Positions 26,763-35,788 are shown, numbered from the stretch's first letter. The stretch is 64,000 nt of DNA from Kordia sp. SMS9 (GCF_003352465.1 NZ_CP031153.1:672465-736464); one strand, 5' to 3'. Made by a program: numbers and translations. The notes: a model not told the origin generated them from the sequence alone.

Positions 26763-27629
26763 TTATTTTACTAATAAGATTTTCCAAGCAGTTTCGACAT
26801 CTCCTTTTTCAAGGAATTCCTTTGCTGCTTTATGATTTGTTTCTATGTTTTCTGAAATTTCGATTTCAGTATGTTGTGTAAATTCTTGTATTTCTTCCCC
26901 AGTTGGTAATTTTTCTACATTTCCTAAAATTCCCAGATCATTTCCTGTCAACACCTTGCTATTTCTGATTTCGGCAGGAATTTGGTCTACACCAATTCCC
27001 AAGGTTGCAATGGGTTTTGGAATTTCAAAAAATCCGTCACGCGCTCTGCTGTAAAAGCTTCCTCCTGCTCTGGCAACCAAATCAATTTTGTAATGATCAA
27101 TCGTGCCGCGATCGTTCAAAACCTCATCATGAATGTGTATTTTTACCACTTCACAAATGATTAGGTTTCCTGCACCGCCTTCATTTCCAAGATGAATTAC
27201 TTCTTTGACTTTACATTCAAATTGGGCTGGCGATTCTGCCACACGAAACGGTTTTACTTTTTCCGAAGGCAACATCGTCAATCCGGCTTTTTCAAACTCA
27301 TTCACGCCTGCTGCATATTCCGTACTGCTCAACGACATTTGTTGTACAATTGCGTGATTGACCACATTGATCACCACTTCTTTTGTTGCCAATACATTTT
27401 CAAGCGTATGCTTTATGGTATTATTACGAACTCTTCGCGCAGGCGAAAAAATCATAATGGGCGGATTCGAACTAAAGACATTAAAAAAGCTATACGGAGA
27501 CAAATTTGGATTTCCTTCCGCATCCATCGTGCTTGCAAAGGCAATCGGTCTTGGCGCGACAGCACCCAACAAATACCCATGCAATTTGGCGGTTGGAATT
27601 TCTTTTGGGTCTAATGATAGCATTTTCAA
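26763..27629 (-). CDS. Flavin reductase-like (FMN-binding split barrel) protein
   Basis: 288 residues. The flavin_reduct domain (~15-200) contains GAVAPRPIAFASTMDAEGN, SPYSFFNVFSSNPP and FECKVKEVIHLGN. The C-terminal ~80 residues (from IPAEIRNSKVLTGND) form a helical extension common in Bacteroidota homologues. Likely an FMN-dependent oxidoreductase; substrate unknown. Starts at 27629 or 27623 are equivalent. Co-directional with the DUF3127 gene. Confidence 0.9.
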   Translation of the reverse strand: MKMLSLDPKEIPTAKLHGYLLGAVAPRPIAFASTMDAEGNPNLSPYSFFNVFSSNPPIMIFSPARRVRNNTIKHTLENVLATKEVVINVVNHAIVQQMSLSSTEYAAGVNEFEKAGLTMLPSEKVKPFRVAESPAQFECKVKEVIHLGNEGGAGNLIICEVVKIHIHDEVLNDRGTIDHYKIDLVARAGGSFYSRARDGFFEIPKPIATLGIGVDQIPAEIRNSKVLTGNDLGILGNVEKLPTGEEIQEFTQHTEIEISENIETNHKAAKEFLEKGDVETAWKILLVK

Positions 27630-27817
27630 GTTTTAGAGCCACAAAATTACTATAAAAAAGCGGAGCATACAATAATAGTTATCAACGCAAAACCTATGTT
27701 TTTAACAACTTTATTTTGGATACTGCGCTGTTCTATTGTGTTGATCTTCAAAAGTCCCATACGATCACAATAAAACTGCTTCTTTTCGTTTATATTAGTG
27801 GTTTCAAAGTATAATTG

Positions 27818-28975
27818 ATGATTTTAAAGAATAGACCTGTTTTAATTCGTTGGATATTGATTCTCGCTTCGTTTGCGATTGTATCTGGAATTTTATGGAA
27901 TACGTATATTTTCTTTCAAGAATTTAAAGAAGATGAACGTGCTAAAATGGAGATTTGGGTTAGAGCCTTTAAATCAATCAATGCAGGAGAAGATTTACTT
28001 TTGGCGGGAGATATCATTGCTACAGAGAATTCTAATCCAAGAATTATTAAAATAGACAAAGGAGGTTTTGAAACATTAAATATTGATGAAGAAAAGGCTA
28101 ATGACTCTATTTATATACAAAGAAAAATAGTTCAATTTGGAAAAGAAAATAACCCGATAACTGTTAGATATTTTGACGAAAGTTTAAAAAAAGAGGTCAA
28201 AATTGGAACACTCTATTACGGAAATTCTGAAACGTTAAATAAACTCAAATATTATCCGCTGGCACTGTTATTAATTATCTTTTTATTTGGTGCGGTTGCG
28301 TATTTCTTTTTTAGTGCGTCCAAAGCTTCTGAACAGAATAAATTGTGGGCAGGAATGGCAAAAGAAACTGCCCATCAAATTGGAACGCCACTTTCCTCTT
28401 TAGTCGGTTGGGCAGAAATTTTGAAGACCGAAAATATAGATCCGGAGTATGTTAAAGAGATTGAAAAAGATATTGATCGCTTGCAAACGATTACAGAACG
28501 TTTCTCCAAAATTGGCTCGATTCCAAAGTTAGAACGCTTAGATATTGTGCAAGAAACGAAGGATTCCTACGATTATTTGCTTTCGCGAACGTCCAAATTG
28601 GTGCATTTTAGCTTTGATGCGCCCAAAACACCTTTGTATAGCGAGATTAATCCGCAATTGTATAGCTGGACAATTGAGAACATGGTAAAAAATGCCATTG
28701 ATGCTATGAAAGGAAAAGGCGATTTGAAACTAGAAATTACCTCTGCAGATAGTTTTGTAAAAATACTGATTACAGATAACGGAAAAGGCATTCCGAAACG
28801 AAATTTTAAAAAAGTGTTTCAACCTGGATTTACAAGCAAAAAACGCGGTTGGGGATTGGGTTTATCGCTCGCTAAACGTATTGTTGAGAATTATCACAAC
28901 GGAAAAGTGAAAGTATTAAAGTCAGAACTTGGCAAAGGCACTACGATGCAGATTTTGTTGAAAATGGTAGTTTAG
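27818..28975 (+). CDS. Sensor histidine kinase, two-TM type
   Basis: 385 residues. TM1 (~10-30), a periplasmic domain (~32-143), TM2 (~145-165), then HisKA with His186 in AKETAHQIGTPLSSLVGW. The HATPase has MVKNAIDAMKGKG, ITDNGKGIP and GWGLGLSLAKRIVE. The His-Gln-Ile-Gly box is typical for a Bacteroidota kinase group. No response regulator is adjacent, so it is an orphan kinase. ATG 27818 is preferred to the preceding TTG. Confidence 0.92.
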   Translation: MILKNRPVLIRWILILASFAIVSGILWNTYIFFQEFKEDERAKMEIWVRAFKSINAGEDLLLAGDIIATENSNPRIIKIDKGGFETLNIDEEKANDSIYIQRKIVQFGKENNPITVRYFDESLKKEVKIGTLYYGNSETLNKLKYYPLALLLIIFLFGAVAYFFFSASKASEQNKLWAGMAKETAHQIGTPLSSLVGWAEILKTENIDPEYVKEIEKDIDRLQTITERFSKIGSIPKLERLDIVQETKDSYDYLLSRTSKLVHFSFDAPKTPLYSEINPQLYSWTIENMVKNAIDAMKGKGDLKLEITSADSFVKILITDNGKGIPKRNFKKVFQPGFTSKKRGWGLGLSLAKRIVENYHNGKVKVLKSELGKGTTMQILLKMVV

Positions 28976-28984
28976 ACACGCTTA

Positions 28985-29085
28985 ACATCGACAAGCTCAG
29001 CACAAGCGCTTTAGGTGTTAGACTTGTTGGATACGTCTTTGCGAGAAGCATAGCAACGTGGCAATCTGTTTCTTTAGTAATAGCA
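28985..29085. repeat. Dispersed repeat remnants
   Basis: Contains ATCGACAAGCTCAGCACAAG and GTCTTTGCGAGAAGCATAGC followed by AACGTGGCAATCTGTTTCTT. Both are degenerate versions of common flavobacterial intergenic repeats. The 206-bp gap 28976-29181 holds no gene. Confidence 0.5.
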
Positions 29086-29181
29086 TTTTTTGTGGATTTG
29101 TTTTTTTGCTGTTTTCGAATACAATCAATAGAATCCTCAAATTCACTTTGAAACTTCTCAATACTCACTTCTCAATACTAA

Positions 29182-29571
29182 CTAAAGTTCCGCACGAATT
29201 TTAGCTGCCACTTCTTCAAACGCTTCTGGGGTAAGTTTCTCTTTGTTTGCAAAATCCATACTTTCCATATTGTGCAATGGAATTAAGTGTACATGTGTAT
29301 GCGGCACTTCCAACCCAATGACAGAAATACCAACGCGCAAGCAAGGAATGGCTTTTTCAATGGCGATTCCTACTTTTCTAGAAAATTGCATCAGTCCCAT
29401 ATAGGTTTCTTCAGAGAGATCAAAAATTTTATCCACTTCTACTTTTGGCACACACAACGTATGTCCGACAGCATTGGGATTAATGTCTAAAAACGCATAA
29501 TAGTGTTCATCTTCTGCGATTTTGTAGGATGGAATTTCTCCATGGATGATTTTGGTAAAGATTGATGCCAT
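29182..29571 (-). CDS. HIT family (histidine triad) protein
   Basis: 129 residues. The triad reads HTHVHLIPL near residues 94-102, and IIHGEIPSYKIAEDEHYYAFLDI is the N-terminal family stretch. A HINT-type nucleotide phosphoramidase or hydrolase, cytosolic. It lies between greA and the kinase gene, both separated by more than 150 bp. Confidence 0.95.
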   Translation of the reverse strand: MASIFTKIIHGEIPSYKIAEDEHYYAFLDINPNAVGHTLCVPKVEVDKIFDLSEETYMGLMQFSRKVGIAIEKAIPCLRVGISVIGLEVPHTHVHLIPLHNMESMDFANKEKLTPEAFEEVAAKIRAEL

Positions 29572-29727
29572 AACTGAAATTTGTATGTTGGTAAGATAAA
29601 AAAGTTCTGTCTATTAAATGAACTCGTTAACACTTTTTTAATTTGTTGACAATACAAACGATTTCTATATACAAAATCCTTTCTTAACAGGTAAAAAAGG
29701 ACGTTGTATTGTTTATTTTGAAGAATA

Positions 29728-30204
29728 TTAGTTTCGTGTAATTTCTAACACTTCAAACTTCATAATTCCGTTTGGCACTTGCACATCCGCAATTTCTCCT
29801 ACTGATTTTCCTAACAAACCTTTTCCAATTGGAGACGTTACGGAGATTTTCCCAGCAGCCAAATCTGCTTCACTTTCCGCCACCAATGTATAGGTCATTT
29901 CCATGCCATTGACGGTATTTTTGATTCGAACCGTAGAAAGCACCAATACTTTTGAAGTATCTAATTGACTTTCATCAATGACTCTCGCTGTCGATAAAAC
30001 CGTTTCCATTTTGGAAATCCGCATTTCTAACAATCCTTGCGCTTCTTTGGCAGCGTCGTATTCTGCATTTTCACTCAAATCGCCCTTATCTCTCGCATCA
30101 GCAATTGCTTGAGAAGCTTTGGGTCTTTCTACATTTTTTAAATGCTCTAAGTCTTCTCTTAATTTTTTTAGTCCTTCTGCTGTATAATAAGATACTTTAC
30201 TCAT
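29728..30204 (-). CDS. greA: Transcription elongation factor GreA
   Basis: 158 residues from ATG 30204. The N-terminal coiled coil (~1-75) contains GDLSENAEYDAAKEAQG with the acidic tip residues (Asp, Glu) that stimulate RNA polymerase cleavage. The C-terminal FKBP-like domain has SPIGKGLLGKSVGE. It rescues backtracked polymerase. The frame extends upstream to 30261 without homology, so the internal start is used. A terminator-like hairpin lies 81-104 bp upstream of this start. Confidence 0.96.
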   Translation of the reverse strand: MSKVSYYTAEGLKKLREDLEHLKNVERPKASQAIADARDKGDLSENAEYDAAKEAQGLLEMRISKMETVLSTARVIDESQLDTSKVLVLSTVRIKNTVNGMEMTYTLVAESEADLAAGKISVTSPIGKGLLGKSVGEIADVQVPNGIMKFEVLEITRN

Positions 30205-30284
30205 AATTTCTTCGTTTTCTATATGTTCATAGATATTGCTTTGCTTCATACAATGAGACAAACATGTATTATATAACGCAAAAA

Positions 30285-30308
30285 AAATCCCATTGGAACA
30301 CGGGATTT
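30285..30308 (-). terminator. Terminator-like hairpin in the greA leader
   Basis: On the minus strand AAATCCC and GGGATTT pair around a 10-base loop and are followed by a T-run. No minus-strand gene ends here; the only gene it precedes is greA. A possible -7 element (TATATTTG on the minus strand) lies at 30315-30322. Confidence 0.5.
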
Positions 30309-30406
30309 GTAATACAAATATAATAAAATATTTAAAGTCCTTGTCTATGTTTCGTTTTTAAAAAAATGATTTACGTAAATTGCAGAACTTATTAAATTTT
30401 AAATAG

Positions 30407-30850
30407 ATGAAACGATTTTTGATGATTTGTGGTGCCGTGGTATGCTTACTTTCGTGCAGTTCTGATGATGGTGTTGTAAATAATAATCCTTTTATTCCGA
30501 ATGCTTTGGTGCAGTTTCAGATCAATCTGAACTTACCACAATTTGACAATTTGCGCTTTGCAGGAGGTTCTACTTATATTTCAAATGGCGGTGGCGTTCG
30601 CGGCTTTTTTGTGTTTAATTTGTCTGGAGATCAATTCTTTGCTTGGGAAGCGAGTTGTCCAAATCATGTGCCAAATAATTGCTCTACCATGGATATTCAA
30701 GGAGTTTTGGCAACGTGTTCTTGTGAAGATTACGAATATAGTTTGGCCAATGGTCAATTATTGAATCCTGTGGAAGGTATGGACAGTTATCCAATGGTTA
30801 ATTACCGTGCTACAAAATCTAACGATGTGGTCACAATTTCTAATAATTAG
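30407..30850 (+). CDS. Rieske-like lipoprotein lacking the full cluster ligands
   Basis: 147 residues. Lipoprotein signal peptide with Cys17 in CLLSCSSDD. The beta-rich part has CPNH (Cys84, His87) and CSCEDYEYSLANGQ (Cys104, Cys106) spaced like the two loops of a Rieske domain. The second loop lacks the usual CxxH histidine, so a normal 2Fe-2S Rieske cluster is unlikely. It is probably a degenerate Rieske fold anchored in a membrane. It is convergent with the TPP-controlled TonB receptor gene; a functional link is uncertain. Confidence 0.65.
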   Translation: MKRFLMICGAVVCLLSCSSDDGVVNNNPFIPNALVQFQINLNLPQFDNLRFAGGSTYISNGGGVRGFFVFNLSGDQFFAWEASCPNHVPNNCSTMDIQGVLATCSCEDYEYSLANGQLLNPVEGMDSYPMVNYRATKSNDVVTISNN

Positions 30851-30863
30851 GGTGTTTGGTTAC

Positions 30864-30890
30864 AAAAAAAGCGACTCTTTCGAATCGCTC
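30864..30890 (-). terminator. Terminator of the thiamine-type TonB receptor gene
   Basis: On the minus strand AGCGATTC and GAGTCGCT form a stem with a short GAAA-type loop, followed by a 7-T run. Confidence 0.7.
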
Positions 30891-30916
30891 TTTATAAAGT
30901 AATATAGATTTTTACT

Positions 30917-33307
30917 TTAGAATCGTAAGGTCATTCCAACCAAGAAGTTTCTAGTCGCTTGCGGGTAAAATCCTGCGCCTTCAACAGTTGTTACGGTTCC
31001 TGGAGTTGTAAAATCGTCATCAAATGTGAAGAAGTATCCGTTCGACACATATTCTACGTTAAAGATATTATTGATCAATCCTGTAAAGATAATTGACTCA
31101 CAAAAAGCATTCATTTTTATTTCGTATACGAAGTTTAAGTCATTCGTAAAATAACTGTCTAAGCGTGAAACTTCCGAGTCAATATTCTCCATAAATTGCT
31201 CGCCTACATATTTAGACAATAACGACACTTGAAAATTATGAAGTGGCGTATACGTGATACTGTTTCCTGCAATAAAATCTGGCGAAAATGAAATATTTGT
31301 ATTTCCTAAGTTGACCAAACTTCCATCTTGTGAAGCAATAAAATCTATGTTTTTGTTGGTACTAATTGCCATGTTTGGACGTACCGAAAGTTTATCACTT
31401 ACTTGAAAAGCAGCATCAATTTCCAATCCTAAACGGTAACTTTTTCCACTGTTCGTACGCAATGGTGCACCAACATCATCCAAAGCGCCTGTAAGCACCA
31501 ATTGATCGTTGTATAACATGTAATATGCATTGGTGTTGATGGTGAATTTTTCACCGTTCCAACGCCAACCCAATTCAAAATCGTCCAATTGTTCAGGTTT
31601 TACTTCGCTGTTGTTTTCAAAATCGTTTCTGTTGGGTTCTCTGTTTGCTCTTGCATACGAGAAATATAAGCTATTATTGTCGTTAAGTCTGTAATTAATC
31701 CCAGCTTTCGGATTGAAAAATGTATAATTTTCATCAATATTAAAAGGAGCTTGATCTGACGTTAATCCAGAAGTTTTATAGGTTACGTTTCGCAATTGTA
31801 CATCGCCAAACAAACTTACTTTATCGTTCACACGAATGGTGGCTTTTGTAAAGAAACTCAAATCGTTTTTCTTTCCGTTTCCTTCGTAATACCGATCTCT
31901 TATTTCGCTATTGCTTGCAAAACGCGCCCAGATGACTTCTCCAAAATGATCTCCATCATACATTCCTAAGAACGCACCAAAATCCATGTCTAAATTGTTC
32001 TTTTTATAGTTTGCATTCGCGTTGATTACGTAAAAATCATTGTCTAACCAGCGTCTGCGAATTAAGTCAGTTTCATTAACTACAGCACCATCAACTGTAA
32101 TTTCTTCAAAACCATATTCATCAAAAGGTTCGTCTTCTTTGTATTGTTCAAAATAGCCTCTTCCTTGTGTATAATTTAATCCTAAATTGGTTGTCCAGTG
32201 TTCTGAAATTTTCTCATTCCAATGAAATTGATAATGATCTTGGCGATAGTTATCTACTTCATTATCGTAAAAACGCACGTTTCCGTTTTCGTCTGTAAAC
32301 TGTCCCGAAGGATTGAAGGTTCTATTGGTTTCAAGGGTTTGTCTATCAATTCCATTCCAAGCTTGATACGTAATTTCATGTCCACCAAACGCCAAAGCTT
32401 TAATCAACGTGGTTTCCGTTACATACGAACCTTGTAAAAAGTACGCGCTTAAGTCCGAAGAGGCACGATCAATATAACCGTCCGATTTAATTTTTGACAA
32501 ACGTCCTGCCAATTCGAAATTCTTACCTAATTTTCCTGTGCTGAATTTCACCGTATGCTTTCTCGTATTAAAGCTTCCGAAAGAGTTTGAGATTTCTCCA
32601 TTGGCTTCTTCCGAAACTGCATCGGTTAGCAAACTTAAACTTGCACCAAAAGCGCCAGAACCGTTAGTTGATGTTCCAACTCCACGTTGCAACTGAATGC
32701 TTTGGGTAGAAGACGCTAAATCGGGCATGTTTACCCAAAACGTTCCTTGACTTTCTGCATCGTTGTATGGAATTCCGTTAATCGTCACATTGACACGTGT
32801 AGCATCGCTACCACGCACACGGATTCCTGTATAGCCAACACCAGCTCCTGCATCCGAAGTCGTTACAACAGATGGCATAAAGTTCATTAAAACTGGAATG
32901 TCTTGTCCCAAATTGCGTTCTTCAATTTCTTCTTTTTCTAGGTTGGAATAGGTAATTGGTGAATCGGCATTGACACGAACCGCCGAAATTAACACAGCAT
33001 CCAACACTTCTTGCGAGCTCGACAGTGTAAAATTGAGCACGGTGTCTTCTGCAACAGAAACTTTTTTCGTCACCGATTTCATTCCCACAAAAGAACAGAC
33101 AACTTCCAAATCTCCTTTTGGAACACGCAAAGCATATTTTCCATCAGAATCTGTAGTGGAACCAAAAGAAGCTCCTTTTAGTGATAAGGTAGCACCGAGT
33201 AACGGTGCTCCTTTTGTATCAGAAACGGTTCCTGATAAGGTAACATTTTGCGCTTGCATATTGACTGACAGCACAAAAAGGCATAAAAAAGCGAATAAAT
33301 TCTTCAT
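30917..33307 (-). CDS. TonB-dependent receptor under a TPP riboswitch (probable thiamine uptake)
   Basis: 796 residues. Signal peptide (1-19), a carboxypeptidase-D-like regulatory domain (~20-105: VSDTKGAPLLGATLSLKG), a plug (~115-220: GIRVRGSDATRVNVTINGI) and a 22-strand-type barrel ending in an aromatic residue (FLVGMTLRF). These receptors import substrates across the outer membrane using ExbBD-TonB energy. A clear THI-box riboswitch in the 5' leader indicates a thiamine compound as the substrate. A transporter, a thiamine-binding protein and a kinase of the same probable pathway are encoded nearby at 35785-37245. Confidence 0.93.
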   Translation of the reverse strand: MKNLFAFLCLFVLSVNMQAQNVTLSGTVSDTKGAPLLGATLSLKGASFGSTTDSDGKYALRVPKGDLEVVCSFVGMKSVTKKVSVAEDTVLNFTLSSSQEVLDAVLISAVRVNADSPITYSNLEKEEIEERNLGQDIPVLMNFMPSVVTTSDAGAGVGYTGIRVRGSDATRVNVTINGIPYNDAESQGTFWVNMPDLASSTQSIQLQRGVGTSTNGSGAFGASLSLLTDAVSEEANGEISNSFGSFNTRKHTVKFSTGKLGKNFELAGRLSKIKSDGYIDRASSDLSAYFLQGSYVTETTLIKALAFGGHEITYQAWNGIDRQTLETNRTFNPSGQFTDENGNVRFYDNEVDNYRQDHYQFHWNEKISEHWTTNLGLNYTQGRGYFEQYKEDEPFDEYGFEEITVDGAVVNETDLIRRRWLDNDFYVINANANYKKNNLDMDFGAFLGMYDGDHFGEVIWARFASNSEIRDRYYEGNGKKNDLSFFTKATIRVNDKVSLFGDVQLRNVTYKTSGLTSDQAPFNIDENYTFFNPKAGINYRLNDNNSLYFSYARANREPNRNDFENNSEVKPEQLDDFELGWRWNGEKFTINTNAYYMLYNDQLVLTGALDDVGAPLRTNSGKSYRLGLEIDAAFQVSDKLSVRPNMAISTNKNIDFIASQDGSLVNLGNTNISFSPDFIAGNSITYTPLHNFQVSLLSKYVGEQFMENIDSEVSRLDSYFTNDLNFVYEIKMNAFCESIIFTGLINNIFNVEYVSNGYFFTFDDDFTTPGTVTTVEGAGFYPQATRNFLVGMTLRF

Positions 33308-33308
33308 A

Positions 33309-33333
33309 TTCGTAATACGTTTTGTTACGAATA
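33309..33333 (-). promoter_or_regulatory. Start-codon-proximal hairpin of the TonB receptor mRNA
   Basis: ATTCGTAA and TTACGAAT form a perfect 8-bp stem with a 9-base loop, ending one base before the ATG (33307). It could occlude ribosome access and act as the expression platform of the upstream riboswitch; that role is inferred. Confidence 0.45.
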
Positions 33334-33420
33334 AAAGGGGTAATTATTCTTGATTAAATTAATACATGATTTTGATAGACTATGACTATCGGCATACCAA
33401 ACTGCACTAAACAATTTAGT

Positions 33421-33511
33421 TTGTCCCTTGGCAGCATTACCTGCCCAGGTTCATTGGGTATAATCTCAGCGTTTTGAATGTGATTCAAATTGCACCCCTT
33501 TGAGATGCTGC
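33421..33511 (-). ncRNA. TPP riboswitch (THI element)
   Basis: Reading the minus strand: AGGGGTGC, then GCTGAGATTATACCC, then GAACCTG and GGTAATGC, in the order and spacing of the THI box. CTGAGA and the ACCC...GAACCTG block are the TPP-contacting cores. It lies about 110 bp before the TonB receptor start. Binding of thiamine diphosphate normally lowers expression of the downstream gene. Confidence 0.93.
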
Positions 33512-33663
33512 AAAAATAATTTAGTTTTTTGAATTTCGAACTATTTTTTTCGATTATTTAGCACGCTGATTTTATGAATTTGAAGCACCAAAACAAGGTG
33601 TCAGTGTTTTTTACGACTACAAAATGAGCACATTTAATTTCAAAACAAAAAAACGTTTACACC

Positions 33664-33777
33664 ATAAAAAAACAAAAATTTCAAAAAAGACTTTGCCTAA
33701 AGGCTAGAAAAATTTATTTGAAAAACTTTGGTGCCAAGAATGATTGTAGGGTATTATTCTTGGTGTTTTTTATGTAA
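33664..33777 (+). pseudogene. Broken copy of the GG-leader peptide gene at 33852
   Basis: Reads (I)KKQKFQKRLCLKARKI, close to the intact MKKQNFQKKLALKATKI at 33852, but the start codon is ATA. After ~17 codons the sequence jumps straight into the terminator-region repeat (TTTGAAAAACTTT...), losing the rest of the leader and the whole core. It looks like an internal deletion plus start loss in a tandem duplicate. Confidence 0.6.
33734..33771 (+). terminator. Terminator retained in the broken peptide-gene copy
   Basis: Stem CCAAGAAT/ATTCTTGG, 14-base loop, then a T-run. It is homologous to the terminator of the intact peptide gene at 34147. Confidence 0.65.
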
Positions 33778-33851
33778 GAAATTTGCTTTTTTAACAAAGA
33801 AACAGCCTTCAAATTAGTAACTTTAAGTTCTAACCAAAAAACTTAATGATC

Positions 33852-34097
33852 ATGAAAAAACAAAATTTTCAGAAGAAGTTAGCCTTGAAGGCAACCAAAA
33901 TTTCAAAATTAACCGCTATTTATGGTGGAAATGTAAATGTAAATGAGCCGATACGCTTTACAAGGAATCCGTGTATTATTTCGGATGTTGATACGTGTAA
34001 AACGGTGACGGAACCCATCAAATTGACAGAAGCACTTTATTGCACACATACGATAGGAAATGGACAAAATCCGGATGGAACTCCATGTACGGTTTGA
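33852..34097 (+). CDS. Orphan GG-leader precursor peptide, 4 Cys
   Basis: 81 residues. The leader MKKQNFQKKLALKATKISKL leads to a double glycine (AIYGG, residues 25-26), the pattern L-x-L-K-x-x-x-I-x-x-L...GG of Bacteroidota class I lanthipeptide-type precursors. The ~55-residue core has four cysteines and several Ser/Thr. No LanB/LanC, radical-SAM enzyme or ABC exporter is adjacent. It sits alone between the TPP-controlled receptor and DUF4301, with its own terminator. The same leader type occurs six more times at 42-53 kb. Modification and export are inferred only from the leader. Confidence 0.72.
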   Translation: MKKQNFQKKLALKATKISKLTAIYGGNVNVNEPIRFTRNPCIISDVDTCKTVTEPIKLTEALYCTHTIGNGQNPDGTPCTV

Positions 34098-34146
34098 TTG
34101 TTGATTTAAAAAAATAGTCAAGCAAAACTTGTTTGAAAAACTTTTA

Positions 34147-34187
34147 CACCAAGAAGGATTGTAGAGAATTGTTCTTGGTGTTTTTTT
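34147..34187 (+). terminator. Terminator of the orphan peptide gene
   Basis: CACCAAGAA pairs with TTCTTGGTG around a 16-base loop, followed by seven Ts. The preceding TTGTTTGAAAAACTTTTAC is shared with the broken copy upstream. Confidence 0.75.
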
Positions 34188-34240
34188 GGATTACATCGAA
34201 AGTCAAAGATAGATTCCTGCCTTCGCAGAAATACAAAATC

Positions 34241-35788
34241 CTACTTTATTTGATGCGTAGGTTTTAGCAAGTCGTTGATGGTTTTTACAGGATTGAACGT
34301 TACTAACGGAACTTCCACAAAGATTGTATTCCAAAACGCCATGCCGCCATTCCAAAGTCCTGGCAATTCCAACGCTTTTATTTTTTTACCACTTTTCGAT
34401 TTGGACGCGATAAAGTATGATTTGCGATCTACGAATTTTGTGAGATCGTATTTGTTGCCTTGATAATCTTTGACACCACAAACAATATCCACAGGATTAA
34501 AATGTGTCGCCAATTTTTGAATCCCTTGATGATACTCGTTCTTTCTGTCAATTTGTGCCGATTCTACAATTTGAAGCGATACCGAACCATTTTCGTGTTT
34601 TACCCAAAACGGTCCTCCGCCAGGTTCGCCTTCATTTTTTACCATGCCACACACACGAATGGGGCGATTCAGTTTATCAATAAGGTATTCTACTTGATAT
34701 TTTTGCGAGTATTTTTCAAATTCCTCGCTGATTTGAATATTTAGTTTTGTGTACAGGAAGTTTAAAATGGTATGAAGTTCTTCGGTAGAAACGCCATTGT
34801 GCAACATTTTCATAAATTCAAATGCTTTTTGTTGTAGTGCGATCAGTTTTCCTGCTAAGATTTTTTTGTAACGCGATATTTCTTCCGAATAGGTATTTAC
34901 CACAACATTGTCAATGTTTTTGATGAAGATTAAATCAGCATCAATTGCATTCAAATTTTCAATCAACGCGCCATGTCCGCCAGGGCGAAATACCAAGTTT
35001 CCTGCCGCATCTAAAATCAGTCTATTTTTTTGATCTACCGCCACAGTGTCCGTTTCTTCTAGCTGATAGGAATAGGATATTTCAAAATTGCATCCTGTTT
35101 TTTCTTTGATTTGCGGAAGAATCTGCTCTTCGGTTGCTTTAAATTTATCGTAATGTTGTTTGGAAATGGTAAAGTGTAATTTGGCTTTTCCATCGTTACA
35201 CGCATAACTTGCTGCTTCAAATAAGTGTTCTTGAAATGGCGTAGATAGATGACTTTTGTATTTGTGAAAAGGCAATAATCCTTTTGGGTAGTTTCCGTAG
35301 TTTAAGCCAGTTTCTGCTAGTAATGTATGTACAAAATCACGATTGAACTCGTCTGGTTTTTTGATGCGATCTAGCTCCGTTTTATGCATCACTTTTAATA
35401 CCTCTTTGTAGAAAGGAAACTTTTCCAAGCCGATGAAGAACAATCGAATTTCTGGTTCTTTTTCTTTGTTGATATATGAATTGATCGACTCTTTTTGCGG
35501 ATTGTAGTTTTCGAGAAATTTATATAAAAACTTAAACATCCGTGTTGCAGCTCCAGAAGCAGGTGTAAATTTTACGATTTCTAAAAAATTGCGTTCTTTT
35601 TGATAGCTATTAATACACCTATCTTCTTCGTGTTCCGTAAGTTTTAAAATTCCTCTTTCTCTACTTGCATGTTCGGTAATATCCGCATACGGAATCTTTT
35701 TTTCAAACTTGTGCAACTGTTCTTCCACTTGCGGTAGTGTCAGTCCTTTTGCTTCAATTTGTTCGATATGTTTGTTTGAAAATCTCAA
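34241..35788 (-). CDS. DUF4301 family protein
   Basis: 515 residues, cytosolic. ILDAAGNLVFRPGGHGALIENLN and FTPASGAATRMFKFLYKFLE resemble nucleotidyltransferase/phospho-sugar pyrophosphorylase-like loops, as in the DUF4301 family. Further on come CGMVKNEGEPGGGPFWV and ELPGLWNGGMAFWNT. Biochemical function is not established. The stop of the NadR-like gene overlaps its start by 4 bp (ATGA), so it is the last gene of a four-gene operon with thiamine- or nicotinamide-type genes. Confidence 0.9.
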   Translation of the reverse strand: MRFSNKHIEQIEAKGLTLPQVEEQLHKFEKKIPYADITEHASRERGILKLTEHEEDRCINSYQKERNFLEIVKFTPASGAATRMFKFLYKFLENYNPQKESINSYINKEKEPEIRLFFIGLEKFPFYKEVLKVMHKTELDRIKKPDEFNRDFVHTLLAETGLNYGNYPKGLLPFHKYKSHLSTPFQEHLFEAASYACNDGKAKLHFTISKQHYDKFKATEEQILPQIKEKTGCNFEISYSYQLEETDTVAVDQKNRLILDAAGNLVFRPGGHGALIENLNAIDADLIFIKNIDNVVVNTYSEEISRYKKILAGKLIALQQKAFEFMKMLHNGVSTEELHTILNFLYTKLNIQISEEFEKYSQKYQVEYLIDKLNRPIRVCGMVKNEGEPGGGPFWVKHENGSVSLQIVESAQIDRKNEYHQGIQKLATHFNPVDIVCGVKDYQGNKYDLTKFVDRKSYFIASKSKSGKKIKALELPGLWNGGMAFWNTIFVEVPLVTFNPVKTINDLLKPTHQIK

